Shown here: piece by piece, positions 1-8,597 of the stretch
Numbering within the stretch: position 1 is the first letter of the stretch
How the letters are laid out: each line of letters starts with the position of its first letter
Virus record (IMG/VR): IMGVR_UViG_3300010885_020441
Span: 1 to 44,054 of that record
Source: a virus
Length of the DNA stretch: 44,054 nucleotides
Reading direction: 5' to 3' (one strand)
Position numbers and translations under genes: made by a program
Notes under the pieces: generated by a model
What the model saw: only the letters and a program-made list of their open reading frames with translations
Database searches by the model: none
Told to the model about the DNA's origin: nothing

Positions 1-19
1 AGGAGGAGACCTTGATGAA

Positions 20-295
20 TTGATGGAAGTTTTTGTTGCGGAAGACATTTTGGCTGTCGCATGGGATGAATCGGATGAATGCTTCGAGGCTATTGAATGG
101 GCACATGACAAAGGCTTAGATATATGGGACATTTCAAATGGCTTAAATATTGTGGATACACAGACAGAAGCGTTAGAAGAGCACCTAGACGAAGTGCTTG
201 CAGACTTCACTGAATCCCTATCAGCATTGATTTACAAGATGGTGATGGACCAAATCAACGGCGATGGTAAGCACAAATACCGTCGCTCTGAGTGA
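20..295 (+). CDS. hypothetical acidic protein, possibly 5'-truncated
   Basis: Unrecognised acidic protein of about 90 residues, rich in Asp, Glu and Trp, with a basic tail (KHKYRRSE). The frame is open to the left edge, so the listed TTG (20) or ATG (23) may be internal and the gene may begin outside the window. A purine-rich AGGAGGAG at 1-8 could be a ribosome binding site, but the best-spaced ATG (14) is followed at once by a stop in its own frame. Its stop overlaps the next gene's GTG by 4 bp, showing translational coupling into the replication operon. Codons 4-8 contain a copy of the recurring TTTTTGTTGCGG motif. Confidence 0.6.
   Translation: MMEVFVAEDILAVAWDESDECFEAIEWAHDKGLDIWDISNGLNIVDTQTEALEEHLDEVLADFTESLSALIYKMVMDQINGDGKHKYRRSE
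30..41 (-). repeat. copy of the CCGCAACAAAAA motif
   Basis: TTTTTGTTGCGG on the plus strand inside the first gene, the only copy in the plus-strand operon and in the same orientation as the seven copies at 30-40 kb. Confidence 0.45.
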
Positions 296-1257
296 GCCTT
301 TCATCTCGGTTGCTCGACGCGAATTTAAGCCATTTCCAGTTCCGTCTCTTCGTTACACTGTGGTCCTTAGCAACCTCTGACGGGGTAGTAGAGCAACCAA
401 TGGATACTCTCGGCTGCTCGACGCAGGCTAAATCTAGAAACACTGTCAGAGAGGCTCTACGGGCTTTAGAGGACAAAGGGCTACTTGAAACACATCGCAA
501 AAAGCGTGGGCGAGGGTTCTATTCTGGAAACACATACCAGTTGTTATGCCCTCTGTGGGAGGCATCAGTATGCCCTGCAGAGAGGGCATCTACAGATAGA
601 GCAGATAGTAACTATGACTATCTAGTTAATAGACTATTAGTACCTAATAGTCATATTAGTCAAACTAGTTATGAAAATATAAAAATACACAAAGTAAGTG
701 AGGAATCAATGAATAAAAGTTGGCGTGAAGAACAAGCCAAGGATGATTCCCTTGGTGGTGTCGGAAAGATGGAGCCAGAGACATCGAGAACACCGCCGAG
801 CAAGAAAGACACTAAGACACGAGGACTGCGACCAGAGGCAGAGTGGACAAGTCGCGATGTAGCAGCAGAGTTTTCCTACCTCGTTGGCAAGAAGTTTCCC
901 TGGCTTCCAGGAACTGTCAACGTCGGTAACCTCGCGGGAGCACTCGCCAAGCAACGTAATCAGTATCAGACGACAGCCCTGGTCGAACTAGAGTTGTTAA
1001 AGATGTTTATGGCTGACCAAAAGAACTTTATAGGCATCGGCAACGAGGCTCCTTATCTCTATAAGAAGTTTCTACAGATGTTTAAAACCCACCTGGTCAA
1101 GGCGCATAACAATCTTGGGATAATCCTGCCAAATGTTCAGGGCGTGTCAGAAGAGATTACTACCGATGTCATCTATGCTTCGGACGGAAGAACATTCGAC
1201 AACACGATTGCAGGTCGGTCTGCGCTAGAAAGGTATGAGAAAAAGTTAAATGCCTAA
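292..1257 (+). CDS. winged-helix replication initiator-like protein
   Basis: 321 residues from a GTG coupled to the upstream stop. Residues 10-85 look like a winged-helix domain: a helical stretch, then KSRNTVREALRALEDKGLLE (turn and recognition helix) and a basic wing (HRKKRGRGF). A polar linker follows at about 95-185, and a C-terminal helical domain contains FSYLVGKKFPWLPGTVNVGNL. Many phage replication initiators have this N-terminal wHTH and C-terminal loader-contact layout. Its place as first gene of a cluster that continues into a DnaC-like loader, DnaB and primase supports that role. The linker-coding DNA (613-670) is unusually AT-rich and palindromic, as in origins embedded within initiator genes. 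Alternative: a transcription regulator. Confidence 0.6.
   Translation: MSLSSRLLDANLSHFQFRLFVTLWSLATSDGVVEQPMDTLGCSTQAKSRNTVREALRALEDKGLLETHRKKRGRGFYSGNTYQLLCPLWEASVCPAERASTDRADSNYDYLVNRLLVPNSHISQTSYENIKIHKVSEESMNKSWREEQAKDDSLGGVGKMEPETSRTPPSKKDTKTRGLRPEAEWTSRDVAAEFSYLVGKKFPWLPGTVNVGNLAGALAKQRNQYQTTALVELELLKMFMADQKNFIGIGNEAPYLYKKFLQMFKTHLVKAHNNLGIILPNVQGVSEEITTDVIYASDGRTFDNTIAGRSALERYEKKLNA
613..670. repeat. nested inverted repeats inside the initiator-like gene; candidate origin
   Basis: A perfect 9-bp inverted repeat, GACTATTAG (632-640) and CTAATAGTC (644-652) with a 3-nt spacer, is flanked by the 8-bp pair TATGACTA (613-620) / TAGTCATA (648-655) and by CTAGTT (622-627) / AACTAG (663-668). 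The tract is much more AT-rich than the surrounding coding sequence. Lambda-type phages carry their origin inside the initiator gene; the same is inferred here, not shown. Confidence 0.4.
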
Positions 1258-1420
1258 ATACGATTTTAAATGCGATACCTGCGAAGGCAGTCTTGTGGAG
1301 ATGCACTTAACCTTTAACTCTACTGAGCGACCTAATTGTGACCGTTGTGGCAATGCGATGAGCAAAGTATTTACACCACCTGCAGTTCAATTTAAAGGAG
1401 GAGGTTGGGGAGGACAATGA
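1250..1420 (+). CDS. small FmdB-like zinc-ribbon protein
   Basis: 56 residues starting MPKYDFKCDTC. Two CxxC pairs (C8/C11 and C30/C33) form a zinc ribbon, and the tail is Gly-rich (KGGGWGGQ). This matches the short FmdB-type zinc-ribbon proteins common in actinobacteria and their phages, whose biochemical role is unsettled. The ATG overlaps the end of the initiator-like gene by 8 bp, and the TGA overlaps the next ATG, so it is embedded in the operon. The 3' end encodes the AAGGAGGAGG purine run that serves as ribosome binding site for the following gene. Confidence 0.75.
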   Translation: MPKYDFKCDTCEGSLVEMHLTFNSTERPNCDRCGNAMSKVFTPPAVQFKGGGWGGQ

Positions 1421-1500
1421 GTCAAATTATTCTTATTGGAATCTTAATTGGTATTCCTATTGGAATGCTCGTACAGACATGGGTAGAGAAAGATGGCTAA
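1417..1500 (+). CDS. 27-residue single-span membrane peptide
   Basis: MSQIILIGILIGIPIGMLVQ followed by a short polar end (TWVEKDG). Almost the whole peptide is one hydrophobic helix. A very strong purine-rich ribosome binding site lies just upstream (1396-1414), the ATGA junction couples it to the zinc-ribbon gene, and its end overlaps the next gene by 8 bp. Function unknown; small enough that annotation pipelines usually miss it. Confidence 0.55.
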   Translation: MSQIILIGILIGIPIGMLVQTWVEKDG

Positions 1501-1696
1501 AAAGAAAAAAGATTTACCCGTTTTTGCTATCGTCACTATGCCCAAGTGGAAGTCTAAAATTTTAGATGTTATTGTCGGCATCTTGTTTCCTGGAGAGTTG
1601 TATTTTGTTTTAACAATTCAAGAAACACACATGACTACAGATGGCAAAGGCAAGTACACAGATGACAGGGGAATCTCAGTTGACTTATCAGATTGA
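1493..1696 (+). CDS. hypothetical small protein
   Basis: 67 residues with a Lys-rich start (MAKKKKDLP), a hydrophobic middle (ILDVIVGILFPGELYFVLTI, possibly membrane-associated) and an acidic end. It is coupled to the preceding membrane peptide and overlaps the helicase-loader gene by 35-56 bp depending on which loader start is used. Not recognised. The long overlap makes it a little less secure than its neighbours. Confidence 0.5.
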   Translation: MAKKKKDLPVFAIVTMPKWKSKILDVIVGILFPGELYFVLTIQETHMTTDGKGKYTDDRGISVDLSD

Positions 1697-2402
1697 AACG
1701 TTATCTCCTTTCAAACGACATTGGATATTACGTAACTCAAATATCCCCCGACGCTTTCTTGGATTAGAACCTGCTGACATGCTGTCAGACTTTCCAGAAA
1801 CAGTTGTTGACTGGTTAGATGAGATAGTAACGGGCAACGTTATTAAGCAAGTCGGTGGTCTTGGTTTAACAGGTGTTGGGTTGCTCTTTGATGGGGGACC
1901 AGGACTTGGCAAGACAACTCACGCAGTTGTAGCAGCCATGGAGTTTATAAAGCAGTTACCAGAGGACGAAGATATTGCTAAAAAAGTTCTTGCTTATAAG
2001 TCAGGGTCAGATTACGGAATGTTATCTCGCCCTATTTACTACTTAACCTACCCTGAGTTCCTTTCTCGCAAGAAGGCTATGTTTGATGCGGACGCTGATG
2101 AAAAGCGTGAGATGAACCGAGAGATGGAAGGTTTTCACGGACGTGCAAAAGAAGATTGGTTAAATGTTCGTTTGTTAATTCTTGATGACTTAGGTAAGGA
2201 ATACGGCTCTAACTACGACAACACTTCTTTTGACGAGATTTTACGCAGTCGATACGACAGAGCATTGCCTACAATAGTAACTACCAACGAGATGCTGGAA
2301 AATTGGGGAGCCAAATACAGCAACGCGATGGCGAGTTTTGCTAATGAGGCATTCCAAAGAGTTCGCCTAGTTAACAAAGACTTACGGAAGGCACGAGCAT
2401 GA
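1641..2402 (+). CDS. DnaC-like AAA+ helicase loader
   Basis: 253 residues. Walker A is GGPGLGKTT (about 85-93), Walker B LLILDDLGKE (about 177-186), sensor I IVTTNE, and a C-terminal FQRVRLVNKDLRK carries candidate arginine-finger residues. This is the usual arrangement and length of DnaC/IstB-type ATPases that load DnaB on single-stranded DNA. The DnaB-like gene lies three genes downstream, supporting a loader role over a transposition role. An in-frame ATG at 1662 (MTGESQL) would shorten the overlap with the preceding gene and may be the real start. The last codons overlap the next gene by 4 bp (ATGA). Confidence 0.85.
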   Translation: MAKASTQMTGESQLTYQIETLSPFKRHWILRNSNIPRRFLGLEPADMLSDFPETVVDWLDEIVTGNVIKQVGGLGLTGVGLLFDGGPGLGKTTHAVVAAMEFIKQLPEDEDIAKKVLAYKSGSDYGMLSRPIYYLTYPEFLSRKKAMFDADADEKREMNREMEGFHGRAKEDWLNVRLLILDDLGKEYGSNYDNTSFDEILRSRYDRALPTIVTTNEMLENWGAKYSNAMASFANEAFQRVRLVNKDLRKARA

Positions 2403-2701
2403 AGAAAGGCTCAAATTTGGAGACGTGGAGAACGGTCCAGTTATTTCTCTCGACTACGGGGGTGTACGAGGTACAACTACGCCCTGGTGATACGAATGCG
2501 AAATGTAACTGCCCTTCTTACCGAGTTAGAAGCAAATGTAAACACACCGAATTTATTCAACAGCGCATGCTAGAAAACTCTGGGCAATACGCTATCTTAG
2601 TTCCTGAAGACGTTCCTGAAGATGAGGCTGCTAAAGCCAATGACTCTGCAGATGCGTTTAGAAATTTCATTATAAAATACGCGAGAGTGGAAGTGTTGTG
2701 A
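2399..2701 (+). CDS. SWIM-type zinc-finger protein
   Basis: 100 residues. CNCPSYRVRSKCKH fits the SWIM signature CxCx(n)CxH (Cys at about 37, 39 and 47, His at 49), a zinc-binding fold found in DNA-processing and recombination proteins. The rest is an acidic helical tail. It sits between loader and helicase, coupled by 4-bp overlaps on both sides, so a role in replication or recombination is likely, but the partner is unknown. Confidence 0.7.
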   Translation: MKKGSNLETWRTVQLFLSTTGVYEVQLRPGDTNAKCNCPSYRVRSKCKHTEFIQQRMLENSGQYAILVPEDVPEDEAAKANDSADAFRNFIIKYARVEVL

Positions 2702-3114
2702 AGAATGGTGACATTTCAAATGAAACACCTTCGCGTTTAATTGTCCTTGCAGAAGTTGTTGCACAAACTGAAGAAGTAAAAGAAAAGAAACTCTTTAAAT
2801 CCTCTACCTATCTTCGCATAAGCAATATTAATAAAGAAGCAGTTGCTCAACTTTGGATTTTAACTAATAAGTATGGTTTGTCAGTAGAACTTGCAGGTAT
2901 TGAGGAAAGTGGTTTAGATAAATCTGATTTAGACCATCTAATGGAAATTCTTGACAGGAGAGGAGGCAACCCGTTTAATTTCGCACAACTCTACATAACG
3001 ACACAAGAGTTAGTAGATGACTTACCTTATCGCGTAAACCTAAAAGGTGTGATAGACATTCCCCCTAGATTGGGAAGATATGGTTCTTGGGGTATTGAAT
3101 TAAATCGTTTATGA
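2698..3114 (+). CDS. hypothetical replication-operon protein
   Basis: 138 residues from a GTG that overlaps the previous stop (GTGA). Mixed alpha/beta composition with no catalytic motif I recognise. The N-terminal third is polar and rich in Lys and Glu. Its conserved-looking position between the SWIM protein and DnaB suggests an accessory replication role, by location only. Confidence 0.7.
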   Translation: MKNGDISNETPSRLIVLAEVVAQTEEVKEKKLFKSSTYLRISNINKEAVAQLWILTNKYGLSVELAGIEESGLDKSDLDHLMEILDRRGGNPFNFAQLYITTQELVDDLPYRVNLKGVIDIPPRLGRYGSWGIELNRL

Positions 3115-3129
3115 GAGGAGAATGAATTC

Positions 3130-4383
3130 GTGGCAGCAGATAATGAACATCGCTTAGTAAGTAAAGTAATTCGGGACCGCGACATTCTCCCAGTTTTACA
3201 ACGTGGAATCACCTCTGATTGGTTTTTAGACGACGACAACTCTCGTGTATGGAAGTTTGTTGTAAAGCACTACACAGAGTATTCAGAAGTTCCAACCGCA
3301 GTAACTGTTAAAGACCACTACCCAACATATAAAGTTTTAGATGTTCAAGACTCCTTAGAATTTCTAGTTGACCAAGCAGTAACTTTCAGAAGAAAAATAC
3401 TTGTAAGACAAGGCTTAGAAAACTCTGTTCAAAAGTTAACCGAGAATGACCACGAAGGTGCTTTGGTTGCTATGGAAGCAGCCATCACTAAAGTTAATAT
3501 GCAAGGTGTTCAAGGCACTAACGAACTTGATTTAACAAAAGACGCGGAAGCAAGATTTGCTGAGTATCAAGCATTAGCAAACCAAACAATGCTAGGAATT
3601 CCAACAGGCTTCGACAAAATTGACGAGGCAACTGCTGGATTACAGGGTGGGCAGTTAGTGACAGTCATTGCTCCACCTAAGACAGGTAAATCACAAATAG
3701 CATTAGCAATAGCGATACACGTGCATCGTGACGGCAAAGTGCCAATGTTCCAGTCTTTTGAAATGACTAACAGAGAACAACAACAAAGACACGACTCAAT
3801 TCGTGCTCAAGTTTCACATGGTCGTCTTCGTCGAGGAAAACTTTTCACCGATGAAGAAACTCGTTACCTTGACATGCTAAAGGGAATGGATGGAGCAAAA
3901 GAACCTTTCCACCTTGTTGATGCTGTAAACGGATTAACAGTTGCGTCGTTATCTGCCAAAATTTCAAAGTTAAAGCCAGACATTGTGTTTGTTGATGGCG
4001 TTTATCTCATGATGGATGAAATGACTGGTGAGATGAATACCCCACAATCTATTACAAATGTGACTAGAGCACTAAAGCGTCTTGCTCAACGTCACGACAT
4101 TCCAGTTGTTGTAACAACTCAAACTTTGTTGTGGAAGATGAAAGGCGGGAAAGTAACTGCAGACTCTATTGGTTACTCCTCTTCATTCTTCCAAGACTCA
4201 GATGTCATCCTTGGTTTAGAACCAGTTCCAGATTACGACGACCTAAGAACTTTAAAGATTGTTGCAAGCCGTAACTGTGGTCCTAGTGAATCAAGTTTGA
4301 CTTGGAAATGGGAGACAGGGTGTTTCCACGAAGAAACAAAGAACGCAACTTGTTCTGTATGTAAGAGAGGCAACGTAATATGA
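3130..4383 (+). CDS. dnaB: DnaB-like replicative DNA helicase
   Basis: 417 residues. An N-terminal helical domain (about 1-125) is followed by a RecA-fold motor: IPTGFDKIDEATAGLQGGQL, Walker A APPKTGKSQ (181-189; an Ala replaces the usual first Gly), Walker B DIVFVDGVYLM, and the DnaB-type segment HDIPVVVTTQ. The C-terminal tail has a CFHEETKNATCSVC cluster that could bind zinc. The protein should form the hexameric helicase at the phage fork with the loader and primase beside it. The GTG at 3130 is preferred because GAGAGGAGA (3112-3120) is correctly spaced; the nearer ATG at 3122 opens only a 12-codon frame. The stop overlaps the primase start. Confidence 0.9.
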   Translation: MAADNEHRLVSKVIRDRDILPVLQRGITSDWFLDDDNSRVWKFVVKHYTEYSEVPTAVTVKDHYPTYKVLDVQDSLEFLVDQAVTFRRKILVRQGLENSVQKLTENDHEGALVAMEAAITKVNMQGVQGTNELDLTKDAEARFAEYQALANQTMLGIPTGFDKIDEATAGLQGGQLVTVIAPPKTGKSQIALAIAIHVHRDGKVPMFQSFEMTNREQQQRHDSIRAQVSHGRLRRGKLFTDEETRYLDMLKGMDGAKEPFHLVDAVNGLTVASLSAKISKLKPDIVFVDGVYLMMDEMTGEMNTPQSITNVTRALKRLAQRHDIPVVVTTQTLLWKMKGGKVTADSIGYSSSFFQDSDVILGLEPVPDYDDLRTLKIVASRNCGPSESSLTWKWETGCFHEETKNATCSVCKRGNVI

Positions 4384-5342
4384 CAGTTATAGATGTTATA
4401 AAAGTTCTTGATAAATTAGGTGTGTACATACTAAGAAACCGTGGAGATGAGATGCAGGCTCATTGCCCTGGTCATGAGATTAGGACTGGGCAAAAGGATG
4501 TTAACCCGTCTTGGTACATAAACCAACGCACAGGTGCTCACATGTGTTTTTCTTGTGGGTTCAAAGGAAACTTGTTCTCTTTAGTTGGAGAAATGCAAGG
4601 CTTTTACATTTCAGAAGACATTGATTACGGAGCAGTCAGTAAATGGATTGCTCAAATTGAAAACATTACTCCACAAGAATTGGCTGCTCGTTTAAAAGAA
4701 GCCCCTCAATATGTAGCACCAAAGCAAGAGTTACCTATGGACAATTCACGATTGGCTTTATTTACTGAGCCTCCCGCATGGGCTTTAGAATCTAGAGGTT
4801 TAACAGCAGAAGCGTGTCGTAAGTATGAAGTACTGTGGGCAAAAGAAGATACATGGATACTCCCAATTAGAAATCCACATGACCACACTTTATGGGGTTG
4901 GCAAGAAAAACATTCAAAGCAACGTTTGTTTAGAAACAGACCTTTAGGTGTTACAAAATCTCGCACACTATTTGGTGCACATGAAGTAACCCCAGAAATG
5001 TCAATTTTAGTTGAGTCACCTCTGGACGCTGTACGAATTGCTTCTGCAGGAGTAGTGGGGGGAGTGGCTGCTTTTGGAGCACAGGTAAGTGAGTCTCAAC
5101 TTAAACTTCTACGGTATTCCGATGTGGTCATTGTTGCGTTAGACAATCCAAAAGTTGATTCTGCTGGAAAAAAAGGTTGCGAAGCATTTTTACAGGGGGC
5201 TAAGAAGTTAGGAATTACTGCTAAGTTCTTTAACTACGCTTCAACAGGTTTAAAGGATGTTGGCGATATGGCTAACGAACAAATTCTTTGGGGCATAGAG
5301 AATGCTATTGACATGATTTATGGGGAGAAGGCGTATCTCTAA
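4380..5342 (+). CDS. dnaG: DnaG-type DNA primase
   Basis: 320 residues. The N-terminal CHC2-type zinc finger has C29, H32, C56 and C59 (CPGH and CFSCG). The C-terminal TOPRIM domain carries ILVESPLDAVR (catalytic Glu 212) and VIVALDNPKVD (Asp 255 and Asp 260). This is short for a bacterial DnaG (about 600) but typical of compact phage primases lacking the helicase-interaction domain. It should synthesise RNA primers at the phage fork. Overlaps both neighbours by 1-4 bp. Confidence 0.88.
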   Translation: MTVIDVIKVLDKLGVYILRNRGDEMQAHCPGHEIRTGQKDVNPSWYINQRTGAHMCFSCGFKGNLFSLVGEMQGFYISEDIDYGAVSKWIAQIENITPQELAARLKEAPQYVAPKQELPMDNSRLALFTEPPAWALESRGLTAEACRKYEVLWAKEDTWILPIRNPHDHTLWGWQEKHSKQRLFRNRPLGVTKSRTLFGAHEVTPEMSILVESPLDAVRIASAGVVGGVAAFGAQVSESQLKLLRYSDVVIVALDNPKVDSAGKKGCEAFLQGAKKLGITAKFFNYASTGLKDVGDMANEQILWGIENAIDMIYGEKAYL

Positions 5343-6922
5343 TGTTTACAGGCACTTTAAAACCGTATCAAGTTGAAGCCGTTGAACGTATGGCAAAGCA
5401 AAAGAAAATGCTGGTTGCCTATGAGATGGGTTTAGGAAAAACTTGCATGACGATTGCAGCACTTGAAGAGTTGCGGAAAAGAAAAGAAATTACCCAACCC
5501 ACATTAGTTATTGTGTTAGCAAGTTTAAAGTATCAATGGGAAGCAGAGATAACAAAGTTTTCAAACGCCACAGTTACCGTCGTAGACGGGTCAAAAGCAG
5601 TACGAACTAGGCAATACGTAGATGGCACATACACGGACTACATAGTGACTAACTACGAGTCTATTGTTAATGACTGGGAGTTACTAAAGGGTTTGCTATT
5701 TGACGCTATTGTGTGTGATGAGGCTACTGCTATAAAAGGTTTCCGTTCTAAAAGAAGTAAGAAAGTCAAAGAACTCGCAACAAAAATTCCCGTTAAGTAT
5801 GCGTTAACTGGAACCCCTATTGAAAATGGCAAGCCTGAAGAGTTGTACAGCATTATGCAGTTTGTTGAGCCAACTATGTTAGGTCGCTTTGACTTATTTG
5901 ATAAGACGTTCATTGTAAGAAATCATTTTGGCGGGGTACAGAGATACCGCAATCTTCCGTTACTACACGAGAAGATTAAAGAAGCGTCAGTTAGGAAGGC
6001 TCAGTCAGACCCTGATGTTGCCCCCTACCTACCCGCCACTATTCATTTAAGCCCCATAAAGGTTCGTCTAAACAAACCTGCTCGAACTCTGTATGACAAA
6101 ATTAAGTTAGATTTAACAACTGACTTAGAAGAAGCCCAATCTCTTTTTGGAGGGGGTTTTTCTTTGGATGCAATCTACGGACAAGGACAAGCCTTTGGCG
6201 GACCCGTAGACGCAATGCGTGGGGCTATCATGTCTAAAATTACTGCGTTACGTATGGTGTGCGACAGTCCTTCGCTACTTGTTGATAGTGCTACAAAGTA
6301 CAAACTAAACCAAGGCTTAGGAGGCAGTTCGTATGCCTCTTATCTTGACGATGAGGGTTATCTAGAAAACTTAGACTTAGGTGCTTCTAAGTTAGATGCT
6401 GTAGTGAGTTACGTAGTTGACCATCTAGACACAGACGAACTTTCAAAGGTCGTAATCTTTACAAGTTACATTGGCATGTTGTCTTTGCTCCAAAACGCTT
6501 TGGCAGAAAAGAAGATAAAAAGCCGTATCTACTCAGGACAACTAAATGCTAAAGAAAAAGAAGATTCAAAATTAGATTTCCAAAACTCAAAAGAAGTTAG
6601 GGTTTTAATCTCTAGTGATGCTGGAGGTTACGGCGTTGACTTGCCTCAAGCCAATTTACTGGTAAATTATGATTTACCTTGGTCAGCAGGCAAGGCGGTT
6701 CAACGTAACTCTCGAATACGTCGTGCGTCAAGCAAATGGCCCTCTGTTATTATTCAAGACTTCATAGTGTTAAACTCGATTGAAGAACGGCAGTTTGAAA
6801 TGCTAAATCAAAAAAATTTAGTAGCCGATGCTGTTGTTGATGGGACAGGTATAAATACTAAAGGAGGCGTTGACTTAACAGTCGGCAGCCTTTTGAACTT
6901 TTTGTTAAACGCATCTATCTAA
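5342..6922 (+). CDS. SNF2-family DNA helicase/translocase
   Basis: 526 residues. Motif I is YEMGLGKT (27-34), a DEAT box replaces DEAH (126-129), motif III is ALTGTPIENG, motif V DAGGYGVDL and motif VI QRNSRIRR. The two RecA-like lobes with the SNF2-type GTPIEN are clear. Such proteins are common in phage replication clusters, where they probably remodel forks or strip proteins; the exact role here is unknown. Starts on a TAATG junction with the primase. Confidence 0.88.
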   Translation: MFTGTLKPYQVEAVERMAKQKKMLVAYEMGLGKTCMTIAALEELRKRKEITQPTLVIVLASLKYQWEAEITKFSNATVTVVDGSKAVRTRQYVDGTYTDYIVTNYESIVNDWELLKGLLFDAIVCDEATAIKGFRSKRSKKVKELATKIPVKYALTGTPIENGKPEELYSIMQFVEPTMLGRFDLFDKTFIVRNHFGGVQRYRNLPLLHEKIKEASVRKAQSDPDVAPYLPATIHLSPIKVRLNKPARTLYDKIKLDLTTDLEEAQSLFGGGFSLDAIYGQGQAFGGPVDAMRGAIMSKITALRMVCDSPSLLVDSATKYKLNQGLGGSSYASYLDDEGYLENLDLGASKLDAVVSYVVDHLDTDELSKVVIFTSYIGMLSLLQNALAEKKIKSRIYSGQLNAKEKEDSKLDFQNSKEVRVLISSDAGGYGVDLPQANLLVNYDLPWSAGKAVQRNSRIRRASSKWPSVIIQDFIVLNSIEERQFEMLNQKNLVADAVVDGTGINTKGGVDLTVGSLLNFLLNASI

Positions 6923-6931
6923 GGAGACCCC

Positions 6932-7375
6932 GTGGTAAAAGCAATTGATGAGCCTAGAGATTTTACTGATGGTGAAAGTCTTGAAGGACAGATAAAAGAA
7001 TACGCTTATTTAAAAGGTGTTGTTGATGACGCTGAAAAACGTCAAAAGACACTTAAAGAAAAGTTATTTGCGTATATCGAAGAGAACGGTTTTGAAGACG
7101 GTAAAGGTCACTGGTGGTATGAGTTGACTGAGCCGATTGCAGACGTTAACTCTGTTCAAAAAGAAAAGCGTGTTTCTCGGACAAAGATTGATGACTTAGT
7201 TGCTGACAGAATCATTGAAGAAAAAGGACTTGCAGACAGACTGTACAAAACAGTGCAGGTAGTTGACCAAGATGCACTATGGGCAGCCTTGTACGAGGGC
7301 GTATTGACTGAAGAAGAGGTAGATGCAATCTTCCCTCCTAAAGTTGTTTGGGCACTAAAGTTAAGTAAGAAGTAA
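6932..7375 (+). CDS. hypothetical coiled-coil protein
   Basis: 147 residues from a GTG preceded by AAGGAG (6921-6926). Residues 15-50 are strongly helical and charged (YAYLKGVVDDAEKRQKTLKEKL), suggesting a coiled coil. The C-terminal half has KIDDLVADRIIEEKGLADRL. Similar small helical proteins occur in phage recombination modules, but I do not recognise this family. Confidence 0.7.
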   Translation: MVKAIDEPRDFTDGESLEGQIKEYAYLKGVVDDAEKRQKTLKEKLFAYIEENGFEDGKGHWWYELTEPIADVNSVQKEKRVSRTKIDDLVADRIIEEKGLADRLYKTVQVVDQDALWAALYEGVLTEEEVDAIFPPKVVWALKLSKK

Positions 7376-7377
7376 TT

Positions 7378-7857
7378 ATGGCTGGGTTGCGTAGTGATGA
7401 CGAGATTGAAAAAGCGTTTGCAGACCTGCAATACAAGCCTGGGTCTAAGCAAAAACGACGCACTATAAATCCAGAGGTTTCTCGAAAGCGAAAGGCTAAA
7501 GAAGAATCTTCTTGGGATTCTTCAGCAATAAAGAAACATCTAAACGGGAAAGAAACAGAGGTTTTCACGATTGGTGCTATGGCTCAAGCATTAGAAAAGA
7601 GCATCATTAGCATTCGGTCGTGGGAAAAACGAGGGTATCTACCAAGTGCTCCTTATCGTTTGCGTTCCAAAACCCTGAATGGGGAAAAGGTTGCAGGCAA
7701 TAGGGTCTACACAAGAAGACTCATAGAAATAACTATAGAAGAGTTCTCCAAAAGAGGGCTTTTAGGGGTTTCTCGTGTAGAATGGTCTAAGCATCATGAT
7801 TTAACTATTGCGATAACCTCGCGGTGGAAAGAGCATGTTGCTAACGAGAGTCAGTAG
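7378..7857 (+). CDS. MerR-like DNA-binding protein
   Basis: 159 residues. After a basic, disordered first 60 residues (KQKRRTINPEVSRKRKAKEE) comes a MerR-type helix-turn-helix: FTIGAMAQALEKSIISIRSWEKRGYLPSA (about 62-90) followed by a wing. No effector-binding dimerisation domain is obvious, so it resembles phage MerR-fold regulators or DNA-architecture proteins more than classical metal or drug sensors. A likely target is its own operon (inference). Confidence 0.7.
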   Translation: MAGLRSDDEIEKAFADLQYKPGSKQKRRTINPEVSRKRKAKEESSWDSSAIKKHLNGKETEVFTIGAMAQALEKSIISIRSWEKRGYLPSAPYRLRSKTLNGEKVAGNRVYTRRLIEITIEEFSKRGLLGVSRVEWSKHHDLTIAITSRWKEHVANESQ

Positions 7858-7904
7858 ACCTCAAATCCAACCGAGAGCGTAAGCCTCATAACCGAAAGAA
7901 GAAC

Positions 7905-8555
7905 ATGTCAATAACCAATCCAACAGTAAACGCTGCATCGTATTTAGATGTAGACCAAGAAGATGCAAAACCAAAAGTCGGAACAACCGTTCAATCTGGT
8001 TGGGATTCAGCCGATGCCCTATTACGTCAAGACACAACAGAGTTCCCAACTGATTTTAAATTCAGCGAAGAACCTCAACTCATCAAGTTCCTAGAAGATG
8101 GTCCATTCCGTGTGTATGAACAGCATTGGATTGAACGAACTGGGAAAAAGTCATTCGTTGCTTTAGAAACCGATGACCCCTTTACAGATTTACTTGGTAG
8201 CAAACCAAGAGCACGCTTTGCTTTCAACGTTATTGCATTGAGCGGTGATACCCATACCGTTCAAATCCTTACTGCTCCTCCTTCATTTGCACGTCAAATT
8301 CGTCGTGCACACGAAGATGAGAGAAAAGGACCTTTAAGTAAAGAGTTTTGGGAAGTTTCTCGAATGGGAAATGGACCAACTACTCAATATACGCTGAATT
8401 ATGTACGTGGTCGTGACCTTGAAGAGGAATGGAATTTAACTCTCGAGTCAGTTAACGCCATACTTAAGGATGCTGTTTGTTTTACACCTGACGTTATCAA
8501 GGAGACACCTCGCGAAGAGATGTTAAAAATTGCCCGTGAAGTAGCAGGCGCATAA
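7905..8555 (+). CDS. probable single-stranded DNA-binding protein
   Basis: 216 residues. Segments LIKFLEDGPFRVYEQHWIE, SKPRARFAFNVIAL and TTQYTLNYVRGRDLEEEWNL have the alternating beta pattern of an OB-fold ssDNA-binding core, with basic and aromatic residues on the strands and a helical acidic-to-basic tail. It lies directly before the DNA polymerase and is followed by a strong hairpin, as expected for an abundantly made SSB. No family is certain from the sequence alone, so this rests on pattern plus position. Confidence 0.5.
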   Translation: MSITNPTVNAASYLDVDQEDAKPKVGTTVQSGWDSADALLRQDTTEFPTDFKFSEEPQLIKFLEDGPFRVYEQHWIERTGKKSFVALETDDPFTDLLGSKPRARFAFNVIALSGDTHTVQILTAPPSFARQIRRAHEDERKGPLSKEFWEVSRMGNGPTTQYTLNYVRGRDLEEEWNLTLESVNAILKDAVCFTPDVIKETPREEMLKIAREVAGA

Positions 8556-8567
8556 CTTACTGAATAC

Positions 8568-8597
8568 GGGGAGTCTGTGCCGTCACACAGACTCCCC
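8568..8597 (+). terminator. 12-bp perfect hairpin between SSB candidate and polymerase
   Basis: GGGGAGTCTGTG (8568-8579) and CACAGACTCCCC (8586-8597) pair perfectly around a 6-nt loop. There is no real T-run afterwards, so it may act as a partial terminator or an mRNA 3'-stabiliser that makes the upstream gene more abundant than the polymerase. It also shows that the GTG at 8577, inside the stem, is not the polymerase start. Confidence 0.65.

Noticed and set aside
706-954. 82-residue minus-strand frame opposite the initiator-like gene
   Set aside because: Antisense shadow with no ribosome binding site or operon context.
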